A stretch of DNA of 64,000 nucleotides from Chloracidobacterium sp. N. Lineage in GTDB: Bacteria; Acidobacteriota; Blastocatellia; Chloracidobacteriales; Chloracidobacteriaceae. The DNA lies in NCBI RefSeq assembly GCF_018304765.1, contig NZ_CP072642.1:2447819-2511818 (forward strand). The letters run 5' to 3'. This document shows, in pieces, positions 45,189 through 54,112 of the stretch (within the stretch, counting starts at the first letter, position 1; each line of letters opens with the position of its first letter). Made by a program: the position numbers and the translations under genes. Under the pieces are notes generated by a model. The model ran no database searches. It was not told the origin of the DNA and saw only the letters and a list, made by a program, of their open reading frames with translations.

Positions 45189-46376
45189 ATGATTTGCTCT
45201 GTTTGCGGGTACATCCAGGCCGACACGGAACGGGTGTGCCGGCGCTGTGGTCACATCGTTTCAGTTCGTAAACCTGCTTCTCTGGCACGTATGGAAAGCA
45301 ACCTGCCACCGACGAGTACCGAAGTGCCGGGCGCTGGCGGGCCCTTCCCGCGCGAAGTGCAGCCGGCCGGCACGGTTCCGGCCTGGCGCGCCGAGTTGAG
45401 CGCCCGGGTGCGGCAGGTCAAGGCGCGGCGGATGATGGAATCCGAACTCGAAGCCGCCCGCCGTGACCAGCGTGGCAGCGCCAGGCAGCCAACAGAACCG
45501 GACGCGCCCCCTGCATCCGACCAGGCTTCGGAAGTCACCACGGCAGCGCCACGGCCGGACGAAGAGACACCAGCGGACAACCTACCGCTGGATGACCTGG
45601 AAACCATTGAGAATCCTCTCGTGCGGGGCGCACTGCGGCGCGTCCGCCGGGCAGCCGAATCACCGCGCCCCCCTGTCAGCTTTCCGCCCCGGCGGGCAAG
45701 CAGCCTGACGCCCGAAGTTCTGACGGTCACAGCCACGGCCGTGACCACAGCCGCGCCGGTGGCTGAAGCGCCTTACCTGGACATCAGCGAAATCGCCAGC
45801 GAACTCGATGCCGCACTGGGCGATTTCGACCTGCTCACCGAACCTCCGGCCACCGAAACGAAACCTCCGGCCCCACCCGCTGCGGCCCCGGAGCCGACGC
45901 CACTGCCGACGACGGCGGCCGCTCCGAAACGACACCTGCGGCGCATCCGTCCGCTCGTGCGCGAACGGGTTCTGGCCGGCGTCGTAGATAGCGCTGTCGT
46001 GGCGCTCTCGTGCCTGCCGCTGCTGTTCGTGGTCGTCCTGACCGGAACGCCCCTGATTCATCCGGGCGTGGCCGTGATTGTCGCCTGCGCGGCGGCGCTT
46101 CTGGCGGGCATGTACCTGTTCGGCACCGTGACGGTCGCCGGGCAGACTTTCGGCATGATGTACATGGGCCTGCGCGTGGTGAGTATCTACGAAGACCACG
46201 ACCTCAACCCCGTTCAGGCGTTGCTCCGTACCCTTGGCTGCGGGCTCTCCCTGCTGCCGCTCGGCGCGGGTTTTCTGTGGGTTCTCATTGACCGTGACCA
46301 GCGCGGTTGGCATGAATACCTCTCGGCGACACAAGTCGTGCGCGAGTGGTACGTCGAGACACTTCCTGAAGCGTGA
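45189..46376 (+). CDS. RDD-family membrane protein with N-terminal zinc ribbon
   Basis: 395 residues. MICSVCGYIQADTERVCRRC is a two-CxxC ribbon. Residues 40-235 are low-complexity, Pro/Ala-rich. The last 150 form an RDD domain: RERVLAGVVDSAVVALSCLP, helices VAVIVACAAALLAGMYLFG and the QTFGMMYMGLRVVS loop. RDD proteins are often ion-exchange or assembly factors, but the function is not known. ATG 45189 is chosen because it starts the ribbon; further upstream the frame shows no conserved sequence. Confidence 0.85.
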   Translation: MICSVCGYIQADTERVCRRCGHIVSVRKPASLARMESNLPPTSTEVPGAGGPFPREVQPAGTVPAWRAELSARVRQVKARRMMESELEAARRDQRGSARQPTEPDAPPASDQASEVTTAAPRPDEETPADNLPLDDLETIENPLVRGALRRVRRAAESPRPPVSFPPRRASSLTPEVLTVTATAVTTAAPVAEAPYLDISEIASELDAALGDFDLLTEPPATETKPPAPPAAAPEPTPLPTTAAAPKRHLRRIRPLVRERVLAGVVDSAVVALSCLPLLFVVVLTGTPLIHPGVAVIVACAAALLAGMYLFGTVTVAGQTFGMMYMGLRVVSIYEDHDLNPVQALLRTLGCGLSLLPLGAGFLWVLIDRDQRGWHEYLSATQVVREWYVETLPEA

Positions 46377-46395
46377 CGCGCGGGAGTGAAAACGG

Positions 46396-46480
46396 GCCGG
46401 GGTGGCGGAATGGTAGACGCAACGGACTTAAAATCCGTTGCTCCGCAAGGGGCGTGCGGGTTCGAGTCCCGCCCTCGGCA
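46396..46480 (+). tRNA. tRNA-Leu (anticodon TAA)
   Basis: Acceptor GCCGGGG pairs with CCTCGGC. Anticodon arm ACGGA-CTTAAAA-TCCGT gives TAA. The variable arm (TGCTCCGCAAGGGGCGT) is class II. Unlike the other tRNAs here CCA is not encoded. The 13-base string TTCCAGCAAAGGT is repeated in tandem just after it (46482-46508). Confidence 0.95.
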
Positions 46481-46521
46481 CTTCCAGCAAAGGTTCCAGC
46501 AAAGGTTCGGTGCGCAGTTTC

Positions 46522-47652
46522 ATGCCCTGGCCGCTGGCGGCCATTTCCGCTGAAACCCTGTCTCCTGCTGCGCGGGCGGCGCTGTACGTCCCGGCCAAAG
46601 TCTATGAACTGGGCGTGCGGCTGCGCATGGCGCTCTACGAGACGGCCTATCTCAAACCCCGGCAGCTCAGCAAACCGGTCATTGCCGTCGGCAACCTCAC
46701 GGTTGGCGGAACGGGCAAAACACCGCTGGTCGAATACATTGCCCGTTATCTCACCGACGAAAGCCATGAAACCGTCATCCTGACACGCGGCTACGGGCGT
46801 ACGGCGACGGCCCGGGCGCGGGTGGTGCTCAACGATGGACAGCCTCTGCCGGACTGGTCGCTGGCCGGCGATGAGCCGCTGATGCTGGCGCGCCGGTTGC
46901 CCGATGTCAAAATCATCGTTGGCGCTGACCGCTACGCCAATGGCCGCTTTGCCGAAACGACCTACGGTTGTGATGTGTTTGTTCTCGACGACGGTTTTCA
47001 GCACCTTCAGCTTGCGCGCGACCTCAACATCCTCGTCCTGGACGCCACTGACCCCTTCGGCAACGGGGACCTGCTCCCGTTCGGCCGCCTGCGTGAGCCG
47101 CTCTATGCCCTTCGACGAGCCGATGCCATCGTGGTCACACGGACAGACCGCACCTTTGACCAGGAACACCTGTTGAGCGTGCTGGCGGCATGTGAAGTCA
47201 CGGCTCCGGTGTTTTTTGCCTACCACGACATTGTGGGCGTCCACGAACTGGGAACGCGCCGGGCGCAGGCGCAGCGCAGCCTCATCGGGACGCCGCTGGG
47301 CATGTTTTCGGCGCTGGGCAATCCGACCATCTTTGAAGACGACCTGGCCAACCTGGGGGCCAATCTCGTTTTCAAAAAGCAATTTCCCGACCATCACCGC
47401 TACACGGCCGCCGACATCGCCGCCCTTGTCGCCGATGCCAAAGCTGCTGGCGCACAGCGGCTGGTGACGACCGAAAAGGATGCCGTCAAGGTCGAAGGCT
47501 TCGACTTTGGTGGTCTGCCGGTCTCGGTCGTCGAAATCAAGACCATGTTCGACGAAGAAGTGGGCTTGAAAAGTTTGCTGCTGCGAACGATTGTGAAAAA
47601 GAAGGGCAGGTTGGGTCGCCACGCAGGCAGTGCAGGCGGGAACAGTCGGTGA
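46522..47652 (+). CDS. lpxK: Tetraacyldisaccharide 4'-kinase, 3' end altered by a cassette
   Basis: Phosphorylates the 4' position of lipid A precursor at the inner membrane. P-loop VGGTGKTPLVEYIARYL near residue 65, RGYGR and DDGFQHLQLARDLNILVLDA are conserved. The current C-terminus (after KKKGR: LGRHAGSAGGNSR) is encoded by cassette DNA; without it the gene would read KKKGR-FYRK-stop. Catalytic regions are unaffected, so the enzyme should still work. ATG 46522 is used; GTG 46510 is an alternative. 376 residues now, 367 predicted before insertion. Confidence 0.93.
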   Translation: MPWPLAAISAETLSPAARAALYVPAKVYELGVRLRMALYETAYLKPRQLSKPVIAVGNLTVGGTGKTPLVEYIARYLTDESHETVILTRGYGRTATARARVVLNDGQPLPDWSLAGDEPLMLARRLPDVKIIVGADRYANGRFAETTYGCDVFVLDDGFQHLQLARDLNILVLDATDPFGNGDLLPFGRLREPLYALRRADAIVVTRTDRTFDQEHLLSVLAACEVTAPVFFAYHDIVGVHELGTRRAQAQRSLIGTPLGMFSALGNPTIFEDDLANLGANLVFKKQFPDHHRYTAADIAALVADAKAAGAQRLVTTEKDAVKVEGFDFGGLPVSVVEIKTMFDEEVGLKSLLLRTIVKKKGRLGRHAGSAGGNSR

Positions 47653-47691
47653 TACTGTGTTTATATCTTGGCGTTTTCAGGAGTCAGGGCC

Positions 47692-47919
47692 GTGACAAAA
47701 GCATTCAAAATCATCGTGGAAAAGCACTCCGACGGCTATGTTGCCTACCCCCTTGGTCTAAAAGGTGTGGTGGTTGGTCAGGGAGATACCTATGAAGAAG
47801 CACTTGCCGATGTGAAATCGGCGATCAGCTTCCATATTCAGACATTCGGGCCGGATGTTATTGAAGGTGAAGAAGCCATCCTGGAAGCGTTTATTGCAGA
47901 GACAAGCGTAGGGGTCTGA
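47692..47919 (+). CDS. hicB: HicB-family antitoxin
   Basis: 75 residues from GTG 47692, preceded by AGGAGTCAGG. The fold is that of partial RNase H-like HicB: GYVAYPLGLKGVVVGQGDTY, EEALADVKSAI. There is no C-terminal DNA-binding domain visible. It precedes hicA with a one-base overlap (TGATG). Here antitoxin comes first, as in many HicBA pairs. Confidence 0.88.
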   Translation: MTKAFKIIVEKHSDGYVAYPLGLKGVVVGQGDTYEEALADVKSAISFHIQTFGPDVIEGEEAILEAFIAETSVGV

Positions 47920-48158
47920 TGCCCAGGTTCCCAGTTGATGCGCCTGTTGAGCGAGTCATCAAGGCGCTGGAAATCCTGGGCTTTCGCCTACTCCGAGAAG
48001 GCAACCACATCGCGATGGCGCGCGAAAACCCGGACGGGACGCGAACGCCTTTGACAATCCCTAATCATCGTAAGATCAAGGGGTCAACGTTGCGGACAAT
48101 TCTCACTCAATCCAGCATACCCAGAGAAGACTTCTTGAGAGCCTACGATGCTACATAA
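47919..48158 (+). CDS. hicA: HicA-family mRNA interferase toxin
   Basis: 79 residues with a double-stranded RNA-binding-like fold. The catalytic His lies in REGNHIAMARENPDG, followed by TIPNHRKIKGSTLRTIL, the family end. Its ATG shares the A of the hicB stop codon. It ends ten bases before the attC-like site. Confidence 0.9.
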   Translation: MPRFPVDAPVERVIKALEILGFRLLREGNHIAMARENPDGTRTPLTIPNHRKIKGSTLRTILTQSSIPREDFLRAYDAT

Positions 48159-48167
48159 TAGGGGGCG

Positions 48168-48263
48168 GCCCAACCTGCGCTGCAACCAACCGCCCTTCGC
48201 GCTGGCCTCCGCTGTGCTTCGGCTTTCTGCGCTTCGGGCGGCGGCTGAGCGCGAACGTTCTAC
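48168..48263 (+). other. attC-like integron recombination site
   Basis: R'' GCCCAAC (48168-48174), then GCGCTGCAACC, an imperfect stem whose arms CGCCC-TTC-GCGC (from 48191) and GCGC-TTC-GGGCG (to 48240) pair around two TTC bulges, then GGCTGAGCGC and GAACGTT (GTT at 48257-48259). GCGCTGCAACC against GGCTGAGCGC gives the paired boxes with unpaired bases typical of attC. After the G of GTT the sequence (TTCTACC) does not match GTTRRRY, as expected if it is chromosomal DNA. Confidence 0.65.
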
Positions 48264-48340
48264 CGCAAGTAGTTCCGTATCTTCTGCCAGTCGCCGTCCG
48301 CGCCCTTCGCTGGCGCGTTGCACACTGGCGGCGACCACGG

Positions 48341-49189
48341 ATGCACGTCACTATGTTTGTTATTCGCGCCACTTTACGGCGTATCTTCGAGGTGCCGGCC
48401 TCTATCGGGGAACTGTGTGAATTCTTCGCCGACCCACGCAGTTTCGCCCGCCACATGCCGATCATCGAGCACATCACCCCAGTGGCCGACAGTGATGATG
48501 TCACCCGCTGGCGCTTCTGCGTCCGGGTGCCCATCGTGGCGCCCATCACGTGGGAGTTCGTTATGTACCGGCGCATCCGGGCGGAAACCGGCGAGATTGC
48601 CTACTCGGCCGCCGAAGATTCACCCGACTTCTTCCAGTGCGACGTTCACGTGCGCCCCAACCCCAATGGCGCTACGGATGCCGATGTGCGCCTGCACATG
48701 CGCGTCTGGCGGCCGCGCGCGCGGGACATCCATCCGCTAGCCGGCATCGTTGGCGAACAGTGGATTTCACGGGTCGTCACCGACCGGATGGACAAAATGG
48801 CCACGGCCTTTGTCACCAGCGGACTGCGTGAAATCCAGGCCCGCGCTGCGGCCGCCCACACCACATCCCTATCGGCAACACCCCTGCCCGATGCCGGTGC
48901 AACGTCTGAAGATCAGCCCTTGTCGCCACTAGTGGCGGCGACATTTGCCACAGCGCCGCACGCAACGCATGTCAACGGGTACGGTGAAGTCCCTCCCCCA
49001 CTTGACCCGGAGCCGGTTCCAGCGTCCGCTGACCAACCTCAGCCGATGACGCCCAGCGTGCTGGAAACAACGTCGGCGTCCGACGATGCAACCTCTGAAG
49101 CAGAAGCCGTTGGCGTCACGGAAGGCTTGTCATCGAAGCGTACGGAGAGCAGTTTGGAGACGCCCGGCTCCGGCATGGTCACGCCATAA
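48341..49189 (+). CDS. SRPBCC-family protein with low-complexity C-terminus
   Basis: 282 residues. The first 165 resemble polyketide cyclase/SRPBCC folds: FEVPASIGELCEFFADPRSF, WRFCVRVPIVAPITWEF, RMDKMATAFVTSGLREIQ. The rest is Ala/Thr/Pro-rich without structure. The last 151 bases are antisense to the 3' end of smc; the longer tail may be non-essential. ATG 48341 is used; ATG 48353 is an alternative. Ligand unknown. Confidence 0.7.
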   Translation: MHVTMFVIRATLRRIFEVPASIGELCEFFADPRSFARHMPIIEHITPVADSDDVTRWRFCVRVPIVAPITWEFVMYRRIRAETGEIAYSAAEDSPDFFQCDVHVRPNPNGATDADVRLHMRVWRPRARDIHPLAGIVGEQWISRVVTDRMDKMATAFVTSGLREIQARAAAAHTTSLSATPLPDAGATSEDQPLSPLVAATFATAPHATHVNGYGEVPPPLDPEPVPASADQPQPMTPSVLETTSASDDATSEAEAVGVTEGLSSKRTESSLETPGSGMVTP

Positions 49190-52100
49190 ATCGAGTCGGC
49201 GGCTTCCATGGTGCGCTTGTTGTGCGTGGCCACGAGAAACTGCGTGTGCCGACTCATCGCCCGTACCTTTTCGGTGAAGCGGTCAATGTTGGCTTCGTCA
49301 AGCGGTGCATCCACTTCATCCAGCACACAGAACGGACTCGGCCGGTAGCGGAAAATGGCCAGTATCAGCGCCATGGCCGCCATGGCCTTTTCGCCCCCGG
49401 AAAGTAGCAGCACCGACTGCAACCGCTTGCCCGGCGGCTGGGCGACAACCTCGATACCGGACTCCAGCGGGTCATCCGGCTCGATGAGCAGCATTTCGCC
49501 CCGGCCGCCTCCGAACAGTTCCTGGAAAATTTCCCCGAAATAGGCATTGATGCGGTCAAAAGCCTCGCGGAAGCGATGCTTCGTGCGCTGGCGGATTTCC
49601 CTGAGCGTCTCTTCCGTTGCCGCTATCGAATCCAGAACATCCGCCCGCTGCGCCGTCAGAAATTCGTGGCGGCTTTCGGCTTCAGCCAGTTCTTCCAGCG
49701 CCAGCATGTTGATGGAGCCAAGGGCCGCAATGGACTCCTTGAGTGTCGCTATCCGTTCTGACAGTTCCCGTTCCAGTGGCTCCGGGTCCGATGTCGGGAC
49801 CTCGGCCGGTGGCAGTGCCTCCAGCGTACAGCCCAACTCGGTCTGGCAGTGGCGGTCGAGATACTCCAGTTCAGCCGCGATTTTGGCGGCACTGACTTCA
49901 ACCGTCGCCAGCCGTTCCCGAAGGTCACGTTCCACGGCCTGGGCCGCCTGCTGTTCACCGTCGAGACGTTCCAGTTCCCGGCGGCTGTCGGACAAACGGG
50001 CTTCGGCAGACGCTACCTGCTTCAGGACTGCGACAACGGCCGCTTCCGCTGCCACTTCCTGGCTCAGGCACGCGGCAAGCTGCTGCTGACAGTCACTGAG
50101 GCGCGTCTGAAGTGTGGCGCGCTCAACAGCCAGGTGCGCCAGGCGTTGTTCCAGTTCGCGCCATTCCCGTTCGAGCCGCCGCAGTTCCCCTTCGGCGGCG
50201 CGGTGACGTTCCAGCCGGCCGGCCGCCTGGGTACGCAACTCGGCCAACGCCTGCGCGGCCGTCTCAACCGCCGGACGAAGCTGCGCCAGGCGTTGCTGCC
50301 CGGCCAGCACAGCCTGTTCGGCGGTTTCCCGCTGGGCAATGGCTGCGGCGAGTTCGGTTTCCAGGGCGGTGCGCCGGGGCGCAAGCTGTCCGGCTTCAGC
50401 GTCGAGCTGGCGCTGCTCGGCGGCCACGACAGCGACGTGCTGGTTGGCCCGCTCCACGTCCCGGCGGCGCTGGGCAACCTCCACGGCCTGGGCGGCCCGG
50501 TGGGCTTCAAGCTGGCGCAGTTCGGCATCCAGGGCGTCGCACTGCTGCCGCGCCGCCGCCTGCCGGGTCGCCAGTTGCGCCTGTTCCTGCTCCAGTGTTG
50601 CCAGGGTTTCGGCGGCGGCCCGTGCCTCGGCATGCAGGGCGCGCAGTTCACGTTTGACACGCAGAATGCTCTTGGCCGTTCCCCGTCCGGCCGTCAGCCG
50701 CAGCGCACCCAGAACCTGCTCGCCGGCCGGAGTGATGAACAGCCGCGCCGGGTCATCGGCGGATGCTTCCAGAGCCGCCTCCAGCGACGGTACCAGCCGG
50801 GCTTCGGCCAGATGTGGGAAAGACTGCCGTACGGCGGCCGCAAGGTGCTCCGGTACACCCAGCACATCCCAGAAATGCGTCGGCGGCGATTCCGGTCTGG
50901 TGGCGGCCGCGCCGGCCCCATCGGCGCCGCCATGAATGCCCGTCACGAGCAGGGTGGCGCGTCCGGCCTGGGCAGCGGTCAACCAGTCGGCGGCCGCCCG
51001 CGCTGCGGCTACCGTTGGCACGATGACTGCCTGCAAAACTTCGCCCAGCACATCTTCCACGAGGCTTTCGTAGCCATCCCGCACCACGAGAACGTCAGCC
51101 AGCGTGCCAAGCGGCTGGAAACCGGGAATCTCCGCGGCCCGCTCAAAGAGCAGCCGCACCGTGGATGTGTAGTGGGCATGCTGCCGGTCGAGTTCCTCCA
51201 GTGCCTGCCGGCGGTCTTCGGCGCGCTGGTGCGCCCGCCGGACTTCAGCCAGCCGGTCGGTCAGTGCCCGGTGGGCGGTCTGCACTTCAGCAAGTGTTGT
51301 CTGCGCCGCCGTCAATTCGGTCTGAACGGCGGCCAGCCGTTGCTCGTGATCGTGCAAAGCGGCCTCCGCCGCGGCGCATTCGGCCAGTGCCTGGGACTGC
51401 CGTTCGGCCGCGCGGCGCTGTTCCTGTTCCAGCGATTGCCGCTGCCGCGCCAGCCGGGTGGCTGCCTCGGTAAGCTGTTCAACCTGGTGCCGGAGTCGTT
51501 CGGCGCGGGTCAGGGCCGTCAAATGCTGCTGGCGGGCTTGTTCATAGTCCGTTTCGGCAGTGTGTACCTCGGCGACGGCCGCCTGATGCTTCCGGTTGGC
51601 CTGGGACAGTTCGGCCTCGATGGCCGCCAGTTCCGCAGCCAGTTGCGCCGTCTGTGTCTGCGCCTGTGCCAAAGCGCCCTGCAACCAGCGTTGGCGTTCA
51701 GCCGTCTGCTCGCTGGCGGTGGCCAACTCGGCCGCCCGCTCATCGAGACGCAGCACCTCGGCTTCCAGACTGGCCTTGGCGTGTCGCAGCCGTTCGCGTT
51801 CGCGTTCGGCGGCCGACGCTGCCGAACGCGCGGCGGCAAGGTCATCTTCGGCCTGCCGGGTTGCCTCACGTGCCGTGGCCAGAGACGCAGCCAGGCGGGA
51901 CAGTTCAGACCGGCACTGCGCATGCTCAGCCGCCAGTGCGGCCTGGGTTTCCGCCAGAGATGCCCGGCTGGACTGCAAGCGCGCGTAAGCCAGCGCCAGA
52001 TATTGCCGCTGGGCCGCCCGGAGTTCTTCCCGCAGGGCGACAAACCGGCGTGATTTCTGCGCCTGACGCTTGAGATTGGCGATGGAGCGCTCAATTTCGC

Positions 52101-52821
52101 CGATGAGATCGGTGAGCCGGGCCAGGTTCTGGCGGGTGGCTTCGAGCTTGAGTTCGGTCTGGTGGCGTTTGGCTTTGAAACGTCCGATGCCGGCGGCTTC
52201 TTCGATGAGTGCCCGGCGTTCCTGGGGCTTTGCGGAAAGCACCTGTCCGATGCGTCCCTGCTCGATGATGGCATAGTGCGCCCGGCTCAGGCCCGTGCCG
52301 CTGAAAAAATCTTGGATGTCACGCAGCCGGCAGAGGCGGCCGTTCATCAGGTAGTCGCTGTCGCCGCTCCGGTACAGCCGGCGTCCGATGGTGATTTTCT
52401 CCCCGGCGAGCAGGCGTGGCAGCCGGGGACGCCGCCGGGCCGCAGCCGCCGGGGGATCGGTTGCCGTGGCGTCTTCCTGCACTGACTCGTTGGCGGCCAG
52501 CAGGGCGCCGGTCGGATCGTCGGCTTCCGCCAGCGGACGCCCCTCGGCAAGGTCCTCCACGGCGGTGAAGGTCAGCGTGACTTCCGCCAGGCCCAGCGGC
52601 TTCCGCTGCCGGGTTCCGTTGAAGATGACATCCTCCATTTTGCCGCCGCGCAGATTTTTGGCCGACTGTTCCCCCAGCACCCAGGTGATGGCATCCACGA
52701 TGTTGCTTTTGCCGCAGCCGTTCGGGCCCACAATGGCCGTGACGCCGGGATGGAACAGGACTTCGGTGGCGTCGCAGAAGCTTTTGAAACCACGGAGTTC
52801 GAGTTTATCGAGACGAAGCAT
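49039..52821 (-). CDS. smc: Chromosome segregation protein SMC
   Basis: 1260 residues. The N-lobe has GPNGCGKSNIVDAITWVLGE (Walker A, residues 32-40), followed by two very long coiled coils around a hinge near residue 540-700 (IPGFQPLGTLADVLVV, LITHGIHG-like). The C-lobe has LSGGEKAMAAMALILAI and Walker B PFCVLDEVDAPLDEANIDRF. An additional insert of Ala/Pro between LAEADD and LARR near residue 110-145 is unusual. The last 28 residues after SKLLSVRF are extra and overlap the SRPBCC gene antisense. ATG 52821 begins the conserved MLRLDKLELRGFKSF. Confidence 0.96.
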   Translation of the reverse strand: MLRLDKLELRGFKSFCDATEVLFHPGVTAIVGPNGCGKSNIVDAITWVLGEQSAKNLRGGKMEDVIFNGTRQRKPLGLAEVTLTFTAVEDLAEGRPLAEADDPTGALLAANESVQEDATATDPPAAAARRRPRLPRLLAGEKITIGRRLYRSGDSDYLMNGRLCRLRDIQDFFSGTGLSRAHYAIIEQGRIGQVLSAKPQERRALIEEAAGIGRFKAKRHQTELKLEATRQNLARLTDLIGEIERSIANLKRQAQKSRRFVALREELRAAQRQYLALAYARLQSSRASLAETQAALAAEHAQCRSELSRLAASLATAREATRQAEDDLAAARSAASAAERERERLRHAKASLEAEVLRLDERAAELATASEQTAERQRWLQGALAQAQTQTAQLAAELAAIEAELSQANRKHQAAVAEVHTAETDYEQARQQHLTALTRAERLRHQVEQLTEAATRLARQRQSLEQEQRRAAERQSQALAECAAAEAALHDHEQRLAAVQTELTAAQTTLAEVQTAHRALTDRLAEVRRAHQRAEDRRQALEELDRQHAHYTSTVRLLFERAAEIPGFQPLGTLADVLVVRDGYESLVEDVLGEVLQAVIVPTVAAARAAADWLTAAQAGRATLLVTGIHGGADGAGAAATRPESPPTHFWDVLGVPEHLAAAVRQSFPHLAEARLVPSLEAALEASADDPARLFITPAGEQVLGALRLTAGRGTAKSILRVKRELRALHAEARAAAETLATLEQEQAQLATRQAAARQQCDALDAELRQLEAHRAAQAVEVAQRRRDVERANQHVAVVAAEQRQLDAEAGQLAPRRTALETELAAAIAQRETAEQAVLAGQQRLAQLRPAVETAAQALAELRTQAAGRLERHRAAEGELRRLEREWRELEQRLAHLAVERATLQTRLSDCQQQLAACLSQEVAAEAAVVAVLKQVASAEARLSDSRRELERLDGEQQAAQAVERDLRERLATVEVSAAKIAAELEYLDRHCQTELGCTLEALPPAEVPTSDPEPLERELSERIATLKESIAALGSINMLALEELAEAESRHEFLTAQRADVLDSIAATEETLREIRQRTKHRFREAFDRINAYFGEIFQELFGGGRGEMLLIEPDDPLESGIEVVAQPPGKRLQSVLLLSGGEKAMAAMALILAIFRYRPSPFCVLDEVDAPLDEANIDRFTEKVRAMSRHTQFLVATHNKRTMEAADSIYGVTMPEPGVSKLLSVRFDDKPSVTPTASASEVASSDADVVSSTLGVIG

Positions 52822-52979
52822 GGCGGGTTCAGACCGGGCGCCGGTGGAGGCCGTTCGCGCCGCAAAGCGCAAGATGTGCGCTTTCAAGCGATGCCAGACA
52901 CTAAAGGTTGCGGCCACGGGCTGTCAATTGTTGACCTGCCGGGCGTTTCCGCCAGCGCGGACGACACCCGTGAACCGGC

Positions 52980-53008
52980 TTGGCGTAAGGCACACCTTGG
53001 GTTACAAT
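52980..53008 (+). promoter_or_regulatory. Promoter of tRNA-Glu
   Basis: TTGGCG (52980-52985), a 17-base spacer and TACAAT (53003-53008), twelve bases before the tRNA 5' end: a typical stable-RNA promoter. Confidence 0.7.
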
Positions 53009-53020
53009 CGCCGGTTACGG

Positions 53021-53097
53021 GCCGCTATGGTGTAACCGGTTAACACGCCGCCCTCTCACGGCGGAGAGTACGGGTTCGAGCCCCGTTAGCGGTACCA
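53021..53097 (+). tRNA. tRNA-Glu (anticodon CTC)
   Basis: Acceptor GCCGCTA pairs with TAGCGGT. The anticodon arm CCGCC-CTCTCAC-GGCGG gives CTC. D-arm TGGTGTAACCGGTTAACA and T-loop GGTTCGAGCCC are canonical. CCA is encoded. Confidence 0.95.
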
Positions 53098-53144
53098 CCC
53101 CGACCGCCTTTTCATCCCATCCTGTCAGGTTGGCTTTCCCGCAC

Positions 53145-54101
53145 ATGGCCTTGCTCGTCGTCGAAGGGCTGCGGACGCACTTCCCTACCCGCGCGGGTGT
53201 CGTCCCGGCCGTGGATGACGTGTCGTTGACCATTGAACGGGGCGAAACGCTGGCGCTCGTGGGCGAGTCGGGTTCGGGAAAGTCCGTGACGGCACTTTCG
53301 ATCATGGGTCTGGTGTCGCCGCCCGGACGCATCGTTGCCGGCCGTATCAGCTTTGCCGGACGTGAGTTGCGTACGCCGGCCGAAGCTGCCGCGCTGCGCG
53401 GTTCGCACATGGCGATGATTTTTCAGGACCCGATGACCTCGCTCAACCCGGTCTTTACCGTCGGGGAACAGATCGCGGAAGCCCTCCGCCGCCACAAGGG
53501 GCTTTCGTCCCGTCAGGCCTGGCAGCAGGCCGTGGAAGCGCTGGCGTCAGTGGCCATTCCCGATCCGGCACGGCGCGCCCGCCAGTATCCCCACGAAGTG
53601 TCCGGCGGCATGCGCCAGCGCGTCATGATTGCCATGGCGCTCAGTTGCAACCCACAGTTGCTCATCGCCGATGAACCAACCACGGCGCTCGATGTGACGA
53701 TTCAGGCGCAGATTCTGGAACTCATCGCCGTCCAGCAGCGGGAGCGCAACCTGGGCGTGCTGCTCATCACGCACGACCTGGGCGTGGTGGCGCAGGTGGC
53801 CCACCGGGCCGCCGTGATGTACGCCGGGCGCATTGTCGAGACCGCACCGGTCGAAATCCTGTTTTCACGTCCGCAACACCCGTACACGCAGGGACTTCTG
53901 GCAAGTGTGCCGCGTCTGGGGCGGCAGGAAGCGCGCCTGCCAACCATTGAAGGCGTCGTGCCCAAACTGACGGCCCTGCCGCCCGGCTGCGCCTTTGCCC
54001 CGCGCTGCCCGGAAGCCCGGCCGGAGTGTCGGCAGGGCGAGCTGGCCCTGAAAGTCCTCGACGCACAACAGGGCCACGCCGTCCGCTGCGTCCGACGCTA
54101 A
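53145..54101 (+). CDS. Oligopeptide/dipeptide ABC transporter ATPase (OppD/DppD-like)
   Basis: 318 residues. Walker [20 protein letters not shown]-loop [11 protein letters not shown], signature [15 protein letters not shown], Walker [17 protein letters not shown] and His of ITHDLG are intact. The C-terminal HPY/cysteine-rich extension [16 protein letters not shown] is characteristic of peptide importers. No permease or binding protein is adjacent. ATG 53145 is used. Confidence 0.92.
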   Translation: MALLVVEGLRTHFPTRAGVVPAVDDVSLTIERGETLALVGESGSGKSVTALSIMGLVSPPGRIVAGRISFAGRELRTPAEAAALRGSHMAMIFQDPMTSLNPVFTVGEQIAEALRRHKGLSSRQAWQQAVEALASVAIPDPARRARQYPHEVSGGMRQRVMIAMALSCNPQLLIADEPTTALDVTIQAQILELIAVQQRERNLGVLLITHDLGVVAQVAHRAAVMYAGRIVETAPVEILFSRPQHPYTQGLLASVPRLGRQEARLPTIEGVVPKLTALPPGCAFAPRCPEARPECRQGELALKVLDAQQGHAVRCVRR

Positions 54102-54112
54102 AGCCTTTGCCA

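Larger units (their letters stand above)
47611..48257 (+). mobile_element. Candidate integron gene cassette carrying hicBA, inserted in the 3' end of lpxK
   Basis: The left boundary is G^TTGGGT (G at 47610), matching the R' core consensus GTTRRRY. The right boundary is the G of GTT at 48257, preceded by an attC-like structure that starts with GCCCAAC, complementary (one G-T) to GTTGGGT. The 647-base unit contains one toxin-antitoxin pair in one orientation, the usual size and content. Deleting 47611-48257 joins AGG to TTC-TAC-CGC-AAG-TAG in the lpxK frame. No integrase gene is in the window, so this would be a secondary-site insertion made in trans. Confidence 0.7.

Noticed and set aside
49849-52053. 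Long plus-strand open frame opposite smc
   Set aside because: Antisense shadow of the SMC coiled coil; low-complexity composition and no ribosome binding site.
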